This document shows, piece by piece, positions 1-5,783 of a DNA stretch of 6,264 bases; positions within the stretch are counted from its first letter, which is position 1, and the number at the start of each line of letters is the position of its first letter. A model generated the notes under the pieces. It did not search any database and was not told where the DNA came from. It saw only the letters and a program-made list of their open reading frames with translations. A program made the translations under genes and the position numbers. The stretch is taken from contig JASHVY010000136.1 in assembly GCA_030044345.1 (NCBI GenBank), positions 1 through 6,264 on the forward strand, in the 5' to 3' direction. Source of the DNA: Acetobacteraceae bacterium. GTDB taxonomy: Bacteria; Pseudomonadota; Alphaproteobacteria; Acetobacterales; Acetobacteraceae.

Positions 1-203
1 GTACAGGCCGGCGGCGCAGCGATGGTCGGGGCATCCAGGCCTTCAAGCCACTCGAACGCCTCCATCGCATTCTGAGACAGGTTTTCCCCGCGCGCGACGC
101 CTGCAACGAGCGCTTGGAACAGGCGTGCCGGCGACGGCGGCCATTCTCCGCTGCCATGATAGCGGCCGTCGTGGAAGCGGACGGAGATAAGAAGACAGGG
201 CAT
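1..203 (-). CDS. csb2: Csb2 (Cas5-Cas6 fusion of type I-G), N-terminal part, cut by the left edge
   Basis: I translated this minus-strand frame by hand; it stays open from ATG at 203 to the window edge, giving 67 residues. It begins MPCLLISVRFHDGRYHG and continues with EWPPSPARLFQALVAGVARG and then EWLEGLDAPTIAAPPA. This is the typical beginning of the Csb2/GSU0054 family, whose N-terminal half is a Cas5-like RAMP domain; the Cas6-like crRNA-processing half of the family would lie outside the window. Family knowledge says it matures crRNA and stays on its end in the interference complex. The start lies 3 bases after the csb1 stop, with no good Shine-Dalgarno sequence (only AAGGG 13 bases upstream, inside csb1), so translation is probably coupled to csb1. 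Whether the full gene is intact cannot be judged here. Confidence 0.88.
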   Translation of the reverse strand, partial: MPCLLISVRFHDGRYHGSGEWPPSPARLFQALVAGVARGENLSQNAMEAFEWLEGLDAPTIAAPPAC

Positions 204-206
204 GGG

Positions 207-1295
207 TCAAGCCGCGCCCTTGGTTTTCTTTCCTTTCTTCTTGTCCAATTCCTTCAAATCGGTTTGAGCCAGCTCCTTTTTGAAAACGACACGCCGATCC
301 GGTCCCACGCCAAACCTGTTCGCCGCGGCCTTGGCATAGTCGAAGGCGACAGCACTCGAGAGTTCGACGGGTGTGCGAACGCCGTCGCGAGCAACAGCAA
401 CCCAGTTAGCGGGGACTTTCTCGTCGGGCACGAGCAGGCAGCCTTGGCGCAGGAAGCCGTCGAGCGGTTCCGTGGCGGCGACCAGCGCAAGGCCGAGAAT
501 GTATCTTTTCAAATCTTGTGCATTCTCGCCATCGAGCTTGCGCAGCGCCACCAGGTTGACCGTGACGATACGCTCGATCGGACCTCGCGCAACCACTCCG
601 CCGTGTGCTCCGATTGCCGGAACATGCACGAACCCACGTTGTGCAAGGGGGCTTTCAGGCTTGCCTTCCGCCTTCTGCTTGTCTTCTTCCGAGAAGACCT
701 CAAGAACCGCATAATCCAGCGCAGGTTTGTACTGCGCCGAACGACGCAACTCGTCCACATCCCAGGCGCGAATGACGGATTGGACGAGGCGCGGTAGCTT
801 GGCCTGCGTGTCGCGTGAATCCCATACCCCAAAAACCAGCGACGTCGGAGCAAGCTTGGCCAGCGCAGATGCGTCGTTTTTATAGAGAAACAGATTGAAT
901 GCTGCTCGAGCCTCGTCCTTCAGTTCGGACGAACGGATCACTGCATCGCCTAGCCGATGGCCGGTTTCGAGGATGGAAATGGTCTTCTCGTTGCCATAGG
1001 CGATATCGATTTGCGGCACGAGTTTCGACAACGGATTTTCTGGCTCTCTGGGCGTCGCCGCCTCGAAGATCGGCTCCATCCGATTGGCCTGGCTACCGAC
1101 ACTGTCGATGGTCGCAACCTTCGTGCCGTCTGACAGCGTGTCGATGTTATAGCCGATGTCGACATAGGTCGGAGGAAAAATCACGCCGCCCTCGCCTTCC
1201 ACGGGCAGGAGCTGCTGCTTGCAGCAAATGGCGACCGACCCTTTGAGGTCGTCCGCCCAGGAATCGATCACGTTCGCGGTAACGATTTCTGTCAT
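207..1295 (-). CDS. csb1: Csb1, Cas7-family backbone subunit of type I-G CRISPR complex
   Basis: The 362-residue protein matches the Csb1/GSU0053 family, the Cas7 of subtype I-G, which polymerises along the crRNA spacer to form the backbone of the surveillance complex. Family-like stretches are SVGSQANRMEPIF (65-77), ETGHRLGDAVIRSSEL (110-125), FGVWDSR (155-161) and the glycine-rich block from GFVHVPAIGAHGG (221-233) through VARGPIERIVTVNL (235-248). Length is normal for the family. The C-terminus is very lysine-rich (KELDKKKGKKTKGAA, 348-362), which could contact nucleic acid, though that is inference. The ATG at 1295 overlaps the csb3 stop as ATGA (1292-1295) and has a strong AGGAGGAG ribosome site at 1311-1304. 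It is followed 3 bases later by csb2. Confidence 0.93.
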   Translation of the reverse strand: MTEIVTANVIDSWADDLKGSVAICCKQQLLPVEGEGGVIFPPTYVDIGYNIDTLSDGTKVATIDSVGSQANRMEPIFEAATPREPENPLSKLVPQIDIAYGNEKTISILETGHRLGDAVIRSSELKDEARAAFNLFLYKNDASALAKLAPTSLVFGVWDSRDTQAKLPRLVQSVIRAWDVDELRRSAQYKPALDYAVLEVFSEEDKQKAEGKPESPLAQRGFVHVPAIGAHGGVVARGPIERIVTVNLVALRKLDGENAQDLKRYILGLALVAATEPLDGFLRQGCLLVPDEKVPANWVAVARDGVRTPVELSSAVAFDYAKAAANRFGVGPDRRVVFKKELAQTDLKELDKKKGKKTKGAA

Positions 1296-2170
1296 GGCAA
1301 AGGCTCCTCCTGGGCATCGACGATGCAGCGCGCTTGACCCTCCTGACCCGGCCAGCCAAGACGGATTCGAAACAAGCGAATGGGAAACCCGAGACTTTCT
1401 CCGCCGAGAACCGCGCGAGCGAAGATCGTCGGCAGCATGGTGGCGGAGACGCCGTAGCGGTAGGCCAGCTTGTCTCGCGGATTCACACGCTTTGGTCGGG
1501 CGTTCTGCATCCCGATAGCGGCAAGCAGCTCGACAAATGGATAGCCAACCATCTTGATGCCGCTATGCTCGTTGGGCGAGAATCCGGCATCAAGGGGGAT
1601 GTAGTCGCGCCGCCAATCGAACCGGAAGCTACTCGATTGCGGAACGGAGACGTTGAATGGGTCCTTGGCCGTGGCGGCAAGCGCGTTATCACCAAGACCG
1701 CGAACGAGATTCAAGGCATCCCGGGAGAGAGCAGCTCCTGGGTAACCTGCGGCTCCGGCCCAAAACTTTACATTATCACGATTCGAGCCGTCGGCCCAAT
1801 GTTCGATGGGTATCGAATGCGCTTCATCGTTGAGAAGAGTCGGCAACGCTGCCGGCGAATCCGGAACGGCACAGGGAAATATGGCGTCATGGCGGGTGAG
1901 TGTCTCGACATCCCATTTCTTAGCGGAGAGAGCCGAATCTCGTGGAGCAACGGCTTGGGGATCCGCGTGGCAAAGAAAGCGCAAGGTTTCCATCACGGGA
2001 TCTTGCGTGCCATCCACTTTCAACACGAAATCGGTTGGGGATTCGGCGTTCTTATAATTGAATCTGCCCTCACAGGGACCACATAGGACTTCCACCGCCT
2101 CCATGAAGCCCAGGCAGGCGAAGACCTGGCCGGGATTGAGGAGATCGACGGGGATGGATGCTTCCGCCAT
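1292..2170 (-). CDS. csb3: Csb3 (GSU0052 family), Cas8-type large-subunit equivalent of type I-G
   Basis: The 292-residue protein resembles the Csb3/GSU0052 family (Cas8u2), found in the I-G variant that lacks Csx17. It begins MAEASIPVDLLNPGQVFACL and carries KFWAGAAGYPGAALSRDAL (135-153), SFRFDWRRDYIPLDAGFSPN (181-200) and YPFVELLAAIGMQNARP (210-226), which look like conserved family blocks. Its proposed role is the large subunit of the complex, helping target recognition and Cas3 recruitment; this rests on family and context, as I see no catalytic motif. The frame is open upstream to 2287, but ATG at 2170 is chosen because it has GGAGG (2182-2178) 7 bases ahead, shares its first base with the cas3 stop (TGATG), and the extra 39 residues would lie entirely in cas3 and look like shadow sequence. 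Confidence 0.85.
   Translation of the reverse strand: MAEASIPVDLLNPGQVFACLGFMEAVEVLCGPCEGRFNYKNAESPTDFVLKVDGTQDPVMETLRFLCHADPQAVAPRDSALSAKKWDVETLTRHDAIFPCAVPDSPAALPTLLNDEAHSIPIEHWADGSNRDNVKFWAGAAGYPGAALSRDALNLVRGLGDNALAATAKDPFNVSVPQSSSFRFDWRRDYIPLDAGFSPNEHSGIKMVGYPFVELLAAIGMQNARPKRVNPRDKLAYRYGVSATMLPTIFARAVLGGESLGFPIRLFRIRLGWPGQEGQARCIVDAQEEPLP
1304..1311 (-). promoter_or_regulatory. Ribosome binding site of csb1
   Basis: The minus strand reads AGGAGGAG here, 8 bases before the ATG at 1295 and inside the end of csb3. It supports this start for csb1 and shows that csb1 can be initiated independently as well as by coupling, which suits a subunit needed in many copies. Confidence 0.75.
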
Positions 2171-5094
2171 CAGCGATCCTCCGTATGCTGAGCGGTCTGC
2201 GCGCCGCGCGTGTCGTTGTCGCGCGAAGCCTGCTGGTCGGCGGCCCGCAGAAGCGCTTCCCACCAGGCCAGGCCCCAAGGTCCCCAACGCTTCTGAAGCC
2301 TTGCAAAGCGCAAAGCCACATCGCGGGCACGCGTTTCAAGGGCGGAGGGCGGAGCATCCTCGCAACCGCGTGTTCCGATCACCGGGCGTGCCTGCCCATG
2401 ATGGGCTGCGATCAGGTGCAGGACGAGATCGCGCCAATCCTCCGGCAGATCATCGATCCGCTTTCGAGCTACGGCGGGAAGCTGCTTTGTCCGGTCTCTT
2501 TCTGGTTCGAAGACGGCCAGGGACCCGAATTCGTGACGATATCCATCCAGAATGCTTTGATCGATCGGTCCACGCGTCTTGGCAAGAGGGCCGGACAGGC
2601 CATGCTTTTTGGCGTGACTCTGCGCCTTGAAGGCACGTTGCCAACGCCACGCTCTTTTTCCCTCATCATGGACCGATGCTGCCAAGGCCAACGCTTCGAG
2701 TGCGACAGCGGAAAGACCAATCTTTTCGCCGATATGCCGTGCCCTCTGTTCCGCGAGGTCTTGATGGTCGGCAAGCGTCTGCGGCCAGGAAACCGAGCGT
2801 GCATCCTCCGACTGTGCGGTACTCTTGTAATGCTCGACGATAAGCCACTCCACCTGATCGTCATTGTCGTCACAGCGAAGAACGAAATCATCCTCAAACC
2901 GCCAATCGTCCTTTCTGGCCATGCCATCGTCGGGCGTTACCCGCTGCACGCGGAATCCAACTTCTTTGCTCCAGTCGTCAGTGGCATCGGCGGTCTGGAA
3001 ATCGCTGGTTTCTTTGCTATCCAGCATGCCACCTTTCAAACCGGCGAATCGGGCATCGACGATGAGAATTTTTCCCACGATCTTGTCATATAACTCTTCC
3101 TTCGCCTTGCCTTTGCGATCCTGCGCCAGCTTGTCGAGTGTCAAATACCCTTCGTATTCGGTACTCGAAGACAGGATCAGCGCGACGATGTCGTCACGCC
3201 GCAATCCTCTGATGGGCTGGGGAGGCGCTGCCGATCCATCCGCTTCATCGGCTGGTAATTCATCGAGGTTGTCCGCTTCGACATTCTCTTTCGGCAGCTT
3301 GCGTCGAAGCAGCGCATCTGCTGCGCGACCATGAAGCCATTCGGCGACCCGATAGGTCTCCGTCTCCAACTTTTCGCTTTCGTGCAGCGGAGCCGCGTCA
3401 AAGAACCCTTCGATTTCTTTCTTTCCAGTCAATATTCGCGGCGATTCTCCGGCGCTCTCGCGCACCGGCAAATGAGTGCGCCACACCACCGTCGTCTGCT
3501 GCTCGTTTTCCACCCAGCCGCGCAGCCACGGGCCGATCTCGGGGCGGCCGGTGTGATGTTCGAGCGAGGTCATCGACCAGGCATCAACCAGAGCACGCGT
3601 CAGTGCGGGGCGCAGCGGTTCGGGCGTCGTCGCCTCGTCGATTTTCCTGCCCAGTGCTTCGTCGGTCTCGGCGCGCAACTTCAGCGCGCGCAACGCGCCC
3701 GGGCTTGCATCCTTGCCGCCTTCGACATTCGGAAGCTCTTCAAGTACCGCGAGCGAACGAAAACTGATCGCCTGCCCCATTTCTTGATCCATTGGCACAT
3801 CGGATTTCTTCGGCTTCGATTCATCACCATGAACAACTTTGATCGTTGCATTCCCTGCACCGCGCCGGTTCACGCGTCCCAGCCGCTGCACCATCCGTTC
3901 CCACGGAACGAGGTCGCAAACCATATGGTCGGTGTCGAGGTCGATGCCTACCTCACCCGCAGATGTCGCAACCAGGAATGCCGGTATCTCCGGTGGCGCG
4001 GAACCTGCTAGAAAACCATGATTTTTCAACCAAGCCTTCGCAACTTCGCGCTCCTTGACGCGTCGAGCGCCGACAAATAGTTCTGGATCAGCCTTTGGAT
4101 TGGATGGCTTCTTGTCGCGTGCCGCGAACTTGTCAAGCTTGCCCTTCAGCCTTCCCGCCACCTTTTCCGCGACTTCGCGGCTGTTGCAATAGACGAGGCA
4201 GCGGATGGGCTTGCCGCCATCCCCCGAAAGCATCCATGCCTGCTGCGACAGAGCCTCGGCGAGTGCATCCCTTTCATCGCCAATCCTGACGAAACCAAGC
4301 GTCTTCGGTGCAGAAAGGCGGTCTTTTGCGATCGTGTCGGATAGGTCACTGTCTTCGAGATGAAACACTCCTTCCGCAGCGCTGTCATCCGATAGAGGTT
4401 GCACCCGTCCCGTAGCAGACAGAGACAACATCTTAAATCCCGGAACGATTCCGGCGTCGCCTTTGGCATCGCTTTCGACGTGGGGACCGAACTCGCACTT
4501 TCCACTTGCAATCCGCCGAAGCAATGCCTCGAAGGGTGGAACAAGATGCGCTTCGTCAAGAACGATCAACGCATCCGCGCCGAGCAGACCCGCATGATAG
4601 GGCCGCATTTTGCGTGAGACGCCGTAGCCCTCGAACAGGAGTCGTGAGCCGATCATGTCGACCGTTCCGACGATGATCGCCGAAGCCGCGGGATCGTCAA
4701 GCCATTCGCGGTTATCGACATGTGCGCCGCGCAGCGTCGAGATGGGGAATATGCTGCTGCCCAGCCCAAGCGGCTCCTTGAGGAGCGCAGCATCGCCGTT
4801 CAACGCCAGACGCAGTCTTTCCGCCTCTTCCGTCGCCTGATCGACAACGGCGCGCCGATCCACAATGTAGATCAGTCGGCGGGGAATAGCCTTGAGTGCG
4901 CCTCCTCCCGCGAAAGCGCGGGCGACGAGCCAGATCGCCATAACGGACGTTTTTCCGAGTCCGGTTGGCAAATCGAGCGCTGTCGGAATCCTTCCGTCCA
5001 TAAATTGGTCGAACAGCCTTTGCTGCCACCGCATCGGCGAATGGCCGGTCAGACGGAAAAAATTGTCGGCGAACGATCGCGGGTCCGCGGTCAT
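2170..5094 (-). CDS. cas3: Cas3 helicase-nuclease of type I-G, helicase first and HD domain last
   Basis: This 974-residue protein is the target-degrading effector of the operon: it unwinds and cuts DNA marked by the crRNA complex. The superfamily 2 helicase motifs appear in order: Walker A PTGLGKT (43-49), motif Ia around IVDRRAVVDQ (77-86), DEAH (180-183), SAT (226-228), motif V ATSAGEVGIDLD (376-387) and motif VI QRLGRVNR (403-410). An acidic, proline-bearing linker lies near 602-630. The HD nuclease is C-terminal, with H777, the HD pair H809-D810, H854, H898-H899 and D953 as likely metal ligands. All key residues appear present, so the enzyme looks active. This domain order and length fit the GSU0051-type Cas3 of I-G rather than the usual HD-first Cas3. 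ATG 5094 is kept because ADNFFRLTGHSPMRWQ is the expected family beginning; it has no well-spaced ribosome site and overlaps a short leader ORF. Confidence 0.95.
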   Translation of the reverse strand: MTADPRSFADNFFRLTGHSPMRWQQRLFDQFMDGRIPTALDLPTGLGKTSVMAIWLVARAFAGGGALKAIPRRLIYIVDRRAVVDQATEEAERLRLALNGDAALLKEPLGLGSSIFPISTLRGAHVDNREWLDDPAASAIIVGTVDMIGSRLLFEGYGVSRKMRPYHAGLLGADALIVLDEAHLVPPFEALLRRIASGKCEFGPHVESDAKGDAGIVPGFKMLSLSATGRVQPLSDDSAAEGVFHLEDSDLSDTIAKDRLSAPKTLGFVRIGDERDALAEALSQQAWMLSGDGGKPIRCLVYCNSREVAEKVAGRLKGKLDKFAARDKKPSNPKADPELFVGARRVKEREVAKAWLKNHGFLAGSAPPEIPAFLVATSAGEVGIDLDTDHMVCDLVPWERMVQRLGRVNRRGAGNATIKVVHGDESKPKKSDVPMDQEMGQAISFRSLAVLEELPNVEGGKDASPGALRALKLRAETDEALGRKIDEATTPEPLRPALTRALVDAWSMTSLEHHTGRPEIGPWLRGWVENEQQTTVVWRTHLPVRESAGESPRILTGKKEIEGFFDAAPLHESEKLETETYRVAEWLHGRAADALLRRKLPKENVEADNLDELPADEADGSAAPPQPIRGLRRDDIVALILSSSTEYEGYLTLDKLAQDRKGKAKEELYDKIVGKILIVDARFAGLKGGMLDSKETSDFQTADATDDWSKEVGFRVQRVTPDDGMARKDDWRFEDDFVLRCDDNDDQVEWLIVEHYKSTAQSEDARSVSWPQTLADHQDLAEQRARHIGEKIGLSAVALEALALAASVHDEGKRAWRWQRAFKAQSHAKKHGLSGPLAKTRGPIDQSILDGYRHEFGSLAVFEPERDRTKQLPAVARKRIDDLPEDWRDLVLHLIAAHHGQARPVIGTRGCEDAPPSALETRARDVALRFARLQKRWGPWGLAWWEALLRAADQQASRDNDTRGAQTAQHTEDR
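2177..2182 (-). promoter_or_regulatory. Ribosome binding site that decides the csb3 start
   Basis: The minus strand reads GGAGGA with its GGAGG core 7 bases before ATG 2170, inside the last codons of cas3. It selects the 292-residue form of Csb3 over the longer open frame. Confidence 0.75.
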
Positions 5095-5150
5095 CCTTGC
5101 GCCGGGCCTAAATCATCGGGCACTTTGCGTGGTGACCCAGTTGGTGTCAT
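5091..5150 (-). CDS. Possible 19-residue leader peptide coupled to cas3
   Basis: Reading the minus strand from ATG at 5150 gives MTPTGSPRKVPDDLGPAQG and a TGA at 5093-5091. The stop overlaps the cas3 ATG as ATGA, the same junction seen at csb3/csb1. A purine-rich GGGGAGGGAA precedes the ATG; its GGAGG core (5158-5154) is only 3 bases from the start, which is closer than ideal. cas3 itself has only AAGG touching its ATG, so reinitiation after this short ORF would explain how cas3 is translated. The peptide is proline- and glycine-rich and resembles nothing I recognise. Its frame is open upstream to 5285, but this is the only ATG in it. It may instead be chance reading in an untranslated leader. 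Confidence 0.4.
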   Translation of the reverse strand: MTPTGSPRKVPDDLGPAQG

Positions 5151-5254
5151 TTCCCTCCCCAGCCCCCTTACAAACGGACGCCTCTGGAACGACCCGCCTG
5201 AATTGCCCCTTATTCGCCGTACACGATGCCGACGTTGCGGATGCAATTCAAAAT
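5151..5254. promoter_or_regulatory. Divergent upstream region between the cas operon and the antitoxin remnant
   Basis: This interval separates two divergent reading directions and is the nearest place for a promoter of the cas operon. I looked for -35/-10 pairs on both strands and found none that stands out, so its promoter role is inferred only from layout. A transcript starting here would have a short leader containing the 19-codon ORF. No CRISPR repeat is present. Confidence 0.35.
5154..5158 (-). promoter_or_regulatory. Shine-Dalgarno-like GGAGG ahead of the cas3 leader ORF
   Basis: GGAGG sits within a purine tract on the minus strand 3 bases before ATG 5150. A second G-run lies at 5167-5163. 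It is the only strong ribosome-binding sequence close to the head of the cas operon and lies too far from cas3 ATG 5094 (about 59 bases) to serve it directly. Confidence 0.4.
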
Positions 5255-5553
5255 ATGCACGATACGCCAGGAAAATCCACAGTCAAGTCACGAAACGAAA
5301 GGCTGGAGGCGCGGATTTTCCGCGGCCAAAAGGCTCTGTTCCAGCCTGCTGCCGAGCCACAGGTGTGCATGCTGACGGATTCGTGATCGCCGGGGCGCAT
5401 GACGCGACCCTGCGCGGCATCGAACAAACCCGGACGATCCGCCTGAGCTCCGCCGCCGGCCGGACCTTTGCAGAGGCGCTCCTCAATCCAAGAGAGCTAC
5501 GCGCTCGGCTCAAGGCGGCCGCACAACGATACCGAAAGCTCACTGGTGCTTGA
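5255..5553 (+). pseudogene. Frameshifted DUF1778 (TacA-like) antitoxin
   Basis: Two adjacent plus-strand frames together spell one DUF1778 antitoxin. The first part, from ATG 5255, reads MHDTPGKSTVKSRNERLEA, then RIFRGQKALFQPAAE and MLTDS, ending at TGA 5384-5386; it corresponds to the ribbon-helix-helix DNA-binding half. The second part begins in the other frame with FVIAGAHDATLRGIEQTR (from 5380), then IRLSSAAGRTFAEALLNPRE and LKAAAQRYRKLTGA, ending at TGA 5551-5553; it corresponds to the half that holds the toxin. Restoring one T at 5378-5382 would turn TDS-stop into the family's TDFVIA and give about 99 residues, a normal length. Intact relatives sit ahead of a GNAT acetyltransferase toxin gene; no intact one follows. 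Several residues also look drifted (PQVCM, PRELRA), suggesting long-standing decay rather than a read error. Confidence 0.72.
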
Positions 5554-5709
5554 GTGAGCCCTCGCCACACCTGTCCGGAAACAGACCAGATCCAACGAAT
5601 GGGCCCCATAAACGAGCAAGCAGCCATTCAGGGCAGGCTTGTTGTTGTAACGAAGTACCCCGCGGTCCGATATCAAGCGATCAGTGCGTTCGCTGAAAGA
5701 TCAACGACA

Positions 5710-5729
5710 ATTGATATCTATTGATATGT
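5710..5729. repeat. Two tandem copies of a 10-bp AT-rich unit
   Basis: ATTGATATCT is followed directly by ATTGATATGT, differing at one position. The 10-bp period equals about one DNA helical turn, so two protein subunits could bind the same face. The site also contains overlapping palindromes CAATTG (5708-5713) and GATATC (5713-5718). It is conspicuously AT-rich in GC-rich surroundings. It could be a regulator or integration site, or chance. Confidence 0.5.
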
Positions 5730-5765
5730 TTTAGTCGCCAGTTCGCGGAAAGTGGTCCCCACAGC
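5726..5765. mobile_element. Possible IS21-family element end remnant
   Basis: The plus strand reads GTTCGCGGAAAGTGGTCCCCA at 5742-5762 in pieces: GTTCGCGG, then AAAGTGGTCCCCA. Sequences of the kind GCGGAAAGTGGTCCCC recur in the terminal regions of many IS21-type elements from proteobacteria, and the segment can be read as beginning with TG at 5726 as those ends do. Only one copy of the motif is present and no istA or istB coding remnant is visible, so this is a recollected resemblance that would need a database comparison. Confidence 0.28.
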
Positions 5766-5783
5766 CCGGCGGAGAAAAAACCG

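Larger units (their letters stand above)
5554..5783. other. Stretch with no supportable gene
   Basis: A GNAT toxin would be expected at its left end, after the antitoxin, but no frame gives one. The short string LSGNRPDP, in the frame beginning TTGAGTGAG at the antitoxin stop, loosely recalls a TacT motif and is not enough to call. The right part contains the AT-rich 10-bp tandem repeat and an IS21-like end sequence. It looks like decayed accessory DNA. Confidence 0.5.

Noticed and set aside
1334..2086. Long plus-strand open frame opposite csb3
   Set aside because: It lies wholly antisense to csb3, shows no family resemblance, and is explained by the high G+C content that keeps shadow frames open.
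2171..2287. Upstream extension of csb3 to the ATG at 2287
   Set aside because: The added 39 residues overlap cas3 completely, are arginine-rich shadow sequence, and ATG 2170 has its own well-spaced GGAGG.
2158..3093. Long plus-strand open frame opposite the cas3 C-terminal region
   Set aside because: Antisense to the HD nuclease part of cas3, with no recognisable domain; a composition shadow.
5242..5259. TGCA inverted repeat with a 10-base spacer at the antitoxin start, as an autoregulatory operator
   Set aside because: Only the four outer bases match on each side and TGCA is itself palindromic, so it can easily be chance.
4720..5553. A single 277-residue plus-strand protein spanning the cas3 start and the antitoxin remnant
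   Set aside because: Its first two thirds are antisense to cas3; only the end, from about 5380, carries real DUF1778 sequence.
5554..5710. Remnant of the acetyltransferase toxin expected after the antitoxin
   Set aside because: Only one short string (LSGNRPDP) recalls the family, out of order relative to the expected start, and no frame supports more.
5765..5783. Intrinsic terminator after the helicase-like gene
   Set aside because: There is a run of six T on the minus strand just after the stop, but no convincing stem precedes it.
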